From Tragulus kanchil (Eukaryota > Chordata > Mammalia > Artiodactyla > Tragulidae), in contig JAIOJX010000032.1 in assembly GCA_022376925.1 (NCBI GenBank), positions 171,393,979-171,457,978 on the forward strand: a stretch of 64,000 nucleotides of DNA, given 5' to 3'. The position numbers were made by a program, and so were the translations under genes. Below, one piece after another: positions 11,110 to 64,000 of this stretch. Numbering within the stretch: position 1 is the stretch's first letter; the number at the start of each line of letters is the position of its first letter. Below the pieces are notes generated by a model. The model did no database searches and had not been told where the DNA came from. It saw only the letters and a program-made list of their open reading frames with translations.

Positions 11110-11396
11110 TGCGTTTTAAAAAATAATTGTATTCATTTATTTTGGGCGCCACTTCTATTGGTTTTTCATTCATCCATTTTCATCCATCTTTGTTCTTTGG
11201 CCTGTGTGGGCCTCCCATCGCAGTGGCCTCTCTCGTTGCAGAGCAACCGGCTTTGGGCTCCAGAGCGCTGGCTCATGATTGGACACACCGGTCCAGCCGC
11301 TCCAAAGCATGTGGGATCTTCCCGGGCCAGGGATCGAAGTGGTGCCCCTTGCACTGCAAGGCGGACTGTTTCGCCACTGGACCACCAAGGAAGCCC
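11110..11396 (-). mobile_element. CHR-2-type SINE
   Basis: Reverse orientation; plus strand ends GGACCACCAAGGAAGCCC; body matches the 1486 element. Confidence 0.85.
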
Positions 11397-11401
11397 AAAA
11401 C

Positions 11402-11707
11402 AATTGTATTTATTCATATTTTTTTACTTTTGGCTGCGCTGGGTTCATTGTTGCACTTGGGCTTTCCACAGTTGTGGAGAGCGGGGGCTGCTCGCTAGTT
11501 GCTGTGTGTGGGCTTCTCACTGCGGTGGCTTCTCCTGTTGCAGAGCACGGGCTCTAGCACACTGGAGTTCTGCAGTTGTGGCCCATGGGCTCTAGAGCAC
11601 AGCCGCAGTGGTTTTGCTGCATATGGGATCTTCCTGGACCAGGCATCAAACCCATGTGTTTTGCATTGGCAGTTGCATTCTTTACTCCTAGGCTACCAGG
11701 GAAGCCC
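11402..11707 (-). mobile_element. CHR-1-type SINE
   Basis: Reverse orientation; TTGGCTGCGCTGGGT body; ends CTACCAGGGAAGCCC. Confidence 0.85.
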
Positions 11708-11749
11708 TTATCAAATACATTTTTTTCTAATTTTAGCCTTTTTTTATAG

Positions 11750-11992
11750 GTTTTTAAAATTTATTTATTTTCGTCCATCTTTATTCTTTGGCCTGTGTGG
11801 GCCCCCCATTGCAGTGGCCTCTCATCACAGAGCATCGGCTCTGGGCGCATGCGCTCCTGAGCGCTGGCTCATAATTGGACACACGGGTTCAGCTGCTCTG
11901 TGGCACGTGGGATCTTCCTGGGCCAGGGATAGAACCAGCGCCCCTTGCACTGCAAGGCGGACTCTCTACCCACTGGACCACCAGGGAAGCCC
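11750..11992 (-). mobile_element. CHR-2-type SINE
   Basis: Reverse orientation; nearly the same as 11110-11396; ends GGACCACCAGGGAAGCCC. Confidence 0.85.
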
Positions 11993-12181
11993 TCAAATGC
12001 ATTTTTAAAGATTTATTTTGCAGGGAAGATCATGCGACATTTGCCAAGGTCAATGATAGAAGAAAGTACTCATGCGTGTAAGGAGTGGAGTATTTCACTC
12101 TGCTGCTAACTGGCTCAGAAACCCTTTTGCCATCAGCTTTTAGATCCTTACGAAGCCGACTGCGAGGAGCCCCGCGGTCAG

Positions 12182-12633
12182 GCCTGGCATCTCCACGGTT
12201 GCGCCCTGGGTGCGGTGAACTCTGATGGGCCTCTGCACATACTCAAGCCCAGGGGTCCAGGGGACGTGAGCTCAGAAGACCCCCTCTCGGCGAACATTCC
12301 AGTCCTGGTCCTGAAGGCCTCCAGCTGGGCCCCGGCATCCTCGGAGGCCAGCGATGTGGACATGCAGCTTGCGGAGGCCAGTGGCCTGGAGACGCGGGGT
12401 CGGACGGCCAGGCTTCCCGGACACCCAGAGGACGCGGGGATGACGGGGGAGGACCGAGGGTCCCCCGAGGCCGGCAGACACCAGGGCAGGGCCAGAGCGC
12501 CACGGCCACCCCGCAGACTCAGGACTGAGCGGGACAGGGCGCCCAGGCTCGCTCTCTCCAAGAGGAAGCTGGAGCTTGTGCTCGCAGAGCCTGAGGAGAG
12601 GAAGAGGAGGAAGCGGTACACGGCGCAGACCAG
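12182..12633 (+). CDS. Putative exon d of the unrecognised gene
   Basis: Open for 150 codons in phase 0 from an AG at 12180-12181, ending TAQT plus two bases before GTGAGC. Ends in a basic stretch (ERKRRKRY), a possible nuclear localisation signal. The acceptor has a poor pyrimidine tract; an alternative AG at 12142-12143 is better but does not fit exon c in phase. I found no convincing later exon or poly(A) site, and no known domain. Confidence 0.4.
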
Positions 12634-12639
12634 GTGAGC

Positions 12640-13137
12640 AGGGCGCCAGGTTGGCCAGGGCCTCGGAGGCCAGAGAGACGTCCACAAGTTTAAAAAAGAG
12701 CTTCCCGGAAACACGCGACTCCTTTTGTCTTTAAGGTTCAAACAACAAACACATGTGATCAGTTTGGGAGCGAATCGTCTGAGGTGCAGGTGTTCGTACT
12801 TTCATGTTGTAAATAATGAATGCCTGCGGGCCCCACTGCCCTGCTGGTAGGAGGGTCTCCAGCTCAGGAAAGCCCCACCTCCCCTGCCTGAATTGCAGCC
12901 TCCTTACTTTTACTCAACACGAACGTATTTTTAAACCTTGACTTCCAGGGAGGCCCACTGCCCTCTAGTTGACCCTCCGTCCCGGCTCTGGGGCTGTCTC
13001 CCCTCCGGGAAGCTTCCCACAGGGCCGCCTCCAGGGCTCGGTGAGAAGTTAGAACCCGGGTTCAGTGGAGGTGGAGGCAGGGCTGCGGAAAGGATTCTCC
13101 CAGCAGCCCGGGGCTGCCCTTGGCCTGGGACCCGGAT
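12640..13137. other. Intergenic DNA, nothing identified
   Basis: Between the last putative plus-strand exon and duplication 3. No repeat, exon or poly(A) signal that I can support. Confidence 0.4.
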
Positions 13138-15344
13138 CTGTTCCACGCGGCCCACTCCTCCGGTCCTGCCTGCCCTCCTGGGTCTGCCGAGCGTGGAGTT
13201 CTCTTGGTACCGTTCTGTGGTCATGGCTCCGATGGGGTGACATCCAAGAGAACACAGGCGGTGGGGGTTCTTTCCTTTTTCTCACCGAGCCTTTTAAAAC
13301 CTTCCCAGCAGGGAGGATTGGCGTCCCTCTCGCGGTGGCCGCCGCTCAGGAGCACGAGGCCCCGGAGCCGGTCAGGGGAGTCCTCTGAGGCGGGGAGTGT
13401 GGTCTCAGCCCTTCTGCCCAGTGGGCTGGGGTCCCCGCGACTCCTCCAGGGAGCTGGGTGGGCTGGAGGGGCTGGCCCAGGCGCTGCTGCCCCAGGCCCC
13501 CTCTGGTGCCTTTCTGCCAGCTCTGCCCACGCTCCAGCCTCACCCCCCGAGGCAGGCGAGGAGTGATCTGAGGTGGGGTCCCCCTTGGGCGCCCCTGGAC
13601 CGAGCTCTAGTTGGGGTGAGGCTGGGAGGCAGCAAGCAGGGGCCCCAGGTACTCTGGGTGGGGGGGTCCACATGGAATCCCCGACAGGCAGCTCAGTCCG
13701 GGGCCCAGGGTGCCCTCCACCGGCCCCGGGAGCAGAGGGCCTGGCAGCTGGACGGCTTCTCCTGTCCTGCCCCTTGCCTCCTGCCCCTCCCTCCAGCCAG
13801 GCCTTCAGGGTTTCTCGGGTCGCAGCCCTCCTCCTGCGCCTGGAGCCCCTGCCTGGCACCCAGTGGACCCTGTGTCCGGGCCCTCACCATGAACGGCCAT
13901 GTGAGGGGCAGGCACCCTCGGCGGGCCTTCTAGAGGCTCCCCCTGGGTGTTATCAGCTTTGGGGTGACAGTCACCCCGTAGGAAATGCTAAAAAGCTCTA
14001 TTTATTAGCTGAGAGGAAAACATTTAAAACGGGCTCCAATTTCGAGCTGAATACAGCTTTGGACTGCCCTCAACCCGAGGGGCCCCAGAGGGCACGCCCC
14101 ACAGTCAGGGGACAGCGGCTCCGGCTCTGCCGCCCAGGAGGTCAGCCGATGCCTTGGGGATGGGGGAGACAGGGTTGGAGGGTGCAGTCAGGCCCCAGCC
14201 GGCCCTCCATAGGGCCCGAGATCGTCCTGGGCAGGGCACAAAGGGGGGCTGTTCCACGCGCCCACTCCTCCGGTCTGCCTGCCCTCCTGGGTCTGCCGAG
14301 CGTGGAGTTCTCTTGGTACCGTTCTGTGGTCATGGCTCCGATGGGGTGACATCCAAGAGAACACAGGCGGTGGGGGTTCTTTCCTTTTTCTCACCGAGCC
14401 TTTTAAAACCTTCCCAGCAGGGAGGATTGGCGTCCCTCTCGCGGTGGCCGCCGCTCAGGAGCACGAGGCCCCGGAGCCGGTCAGGGGAGTCCTCTGAGGC
14501 GGGGAGTGTGGTCTCAGCCCTTCTGCCCAGTGGGCTGGGGTCCCCGCGACTCCTCCAGGGAGCTGGGTGGGCTGGAGGGGCTGGCCCAGGCGCTGCTGCC
14601 CCAGGCCCCCTCTGGTGCCTTTCTGCCAGCTCTGCCCACGCTCCAGCCTCACCCCCCGAGGCAGGCGAGGAGTGATCTGAGGTGGGGTCCCCCTTGGGCG
14701 CCCCTGGACCGAGCTCTAGTTGGGGTGAGGCTGGGAGGCAGCAAGCAGGGGCCCCAGGTACTCTGGGTGGGGGGGTCCACATGGAATCCCCGACAGGCAG
14801 CTCAGTCCGGGGCCCAGGGTGCCCTCCACCGGCCCCGGGAGCAGAGGGCCTGGCAGCTGGACGGCTTCTCCTGTCCTGCCCCTTGCCTCCTGCCCCTCCC
14901 TCCAGCCAGGCCTTCAGGGTTTCTCGGGTCGCAGCCCTCCTCCTGCGCCTGGAGCCCCTGCCTGGCACCCAGTGGACCCTGTGTCCGGGCCCTCACCATG
15001 AACGGCCATGTGAGGGGCAGGCACCCTCGGCGGGCCTTCTAGAGGCTCCCCCTGGGTGTTATCAGCTTTGGGGTGACAGTCACCCCGTAGGAAATGCTAA
15101 AAAGCTCTATTTATTAGCTGAGAGGAAAACATTTAAAACGGGCTCCAATTTCGAGCTGAATACAGCTTTGGACTGCCCTCAACCCGAGGGGCCCCAGAGG
15201 GCACGCCCCACAGTCAGGGGACAGCGGCTCCGGCTCTGCCGCCCAGGAGGTCAGCCGATGCCTTGGGGATGGGGGAGACAGGGTTGGAGGGTGCAGTCAG
15301 GCCCCAGCCGGCCCTCCATAGGGCCCGAGATCGGTCCTGGGCAG
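13138..15344 (+). repeat. Direct duplication 3 (13138-14234 and 14249-15344)
   Basis: Offset 1109 bp over GC-rich noncoding DNA downstream of DYNC1H1. Single-base losses sit beside the junction (CGGCCCAC against CGCCCAC, GGTCC against GTCC). Fourteen bases separate the copies. Confidence 0.9.
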
Positions 15345-15659
15345 CCCGCCACCAAGACGCACAGGTCTGCAGCACGGGGCCCGGGCCAGGCTCCTAGCCA
15401 CCTGGGAGCTCGGCGCTCTGAACGGCCAGGAACCTGTTGCGTGGGAGACCACACCGGCTGCTCCCCCAGGATCGCGGGCACAGAGGCACCGGGGGGACGG
15501 GGTCCCCTGTGACGGAGCACGGTGCCAGCCCCCTCCGGAGAGGCCGCAGCTGGGCCTCGGGAGGGGCTGTCACGGGCCTGGGGTGCTCGGCCCCTCCCAG
15601 GCACAGGGCACGCGGGTCCCAGGTGTTCCCAAGAGCCGGAGACGAGACAAGAGACCGGA

Positions 15660-63728
<48,069 letters not shown>

Positions 63729-64000
63729 CTAAGGGAAGGTACGTTTCCTGTTGGCATCACCCACTTCCTCCATTCCTCTACCTTATGTCCGTTCCTCTCA
63801 GTTAACTAATCAGTGTTTGGGGCAGAGAGGGTCTTCCACTGAGAGCCAACCTCTCGCGCTGGCTGAGACCCCCAGTCGCGGCTCGTGGAGGGAAGGGCAA
63901 CGTACAGACTGCAGCAGCTCCCCTTTCGGCGTCTGCTCGGGGAGGGTGCCCTCCGACGGCTCGTCCGGGAGCAGCACCTCAACGCCCTCGGCTCAGCAGC
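63729..64000. other. Intron 8 of DYNC1H1 (window edge)
   Basis: No dynein-like reading frame; the open minus-strand stretch at the very edge does not match heavy chain residues next to VDDLL. Confidence 0.6.

Noticed and set aside
13221..14968. Paired 212-codon frames on the minus strand
   Set aside because: They are identical because they lie in duplication 3; GC-rich noncoding composition and no homology.
63910..64000. Possible DYNC1H1 exon 8 at the right edge
   Set aside because: The minus-strand translation in all frames does not resemble heavy chain sequence before [10 protein letters not shown], so it is treated as intron.

Overview
This is mammalian nuclear DNA from a ruminant, most likely a bovid (cattle, sheep or goat type). 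The repeats show this: BovB 3' ends, Bov-tA/BovA2 SINEs, tRNA-Glu-derived CHR SINEs and a ruminant ERV LTR. No bacterial features, CRISPR arrays or operons are present.

Right-hand three quarters (about 15.66-63.73 kb, minus strand): the cytoplasmic dynein 1 heavy chain gene DYNC1H1. I could place 70 consecutive coding exons, which correspond to exons 9-78 if the 78-exon human structure holds. They run from the C-terminal part of the tail, through the linker, AAA1-AAA4, the stalk with its microtubule-binding domain, AAA5 and AAA6, to the C-terminal domain, the stop codon (15915-15917) and a polyadenylation signal (15679-15684). Taking one copy of each exon, the coding length is 11,403 nt including the stop: about 3,800 residues in one frame, with every splice phase consistent. 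Exons 1-8 lie beyond the right end.

Left-hand quarter (1-15.6 kb): repeat-rich intergenic DNA with an ERV LTR, nested SINEs and BovB ends. It also holds a tentative plus-strand gene that I do not recognise (exon-like segments at 7023, 7709, 9670 and 12182). That gene would be convergent with DYNC1H1.

The dominant unexplained structure is not a new biological system. It is a set of eleven direct duplications of about 1.08-1.16 kb each, with junctions near 4.72, 7.93, 14.24, 17.82, 19.75, 22.92, 36.63, 38.54, 44.16, 53.46 and 58.90 kb. They ignore gene structure, duplicate or triplicate DYNC1H1 exons, and carry small indels concentrated next to the junctions. This is the signature of contig ends that overlap by about 1.1 kb and were concatenated instead of merged. 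The real locus is probably about 12 kb shorter than this window, and exon counts or any 'exon duplication' read from this assembly would be wrong.

Smaller points of interest are a probable GC-AG intron (intron 70), a G-rich minisatellite filling intron 19, an L1 A-tail that begins 9 nt after the exon 24 splice donor, a MITE-like inverted repeat in intron 27, and a run of four SINEs in one orientation at 10.94-11.99 kb.
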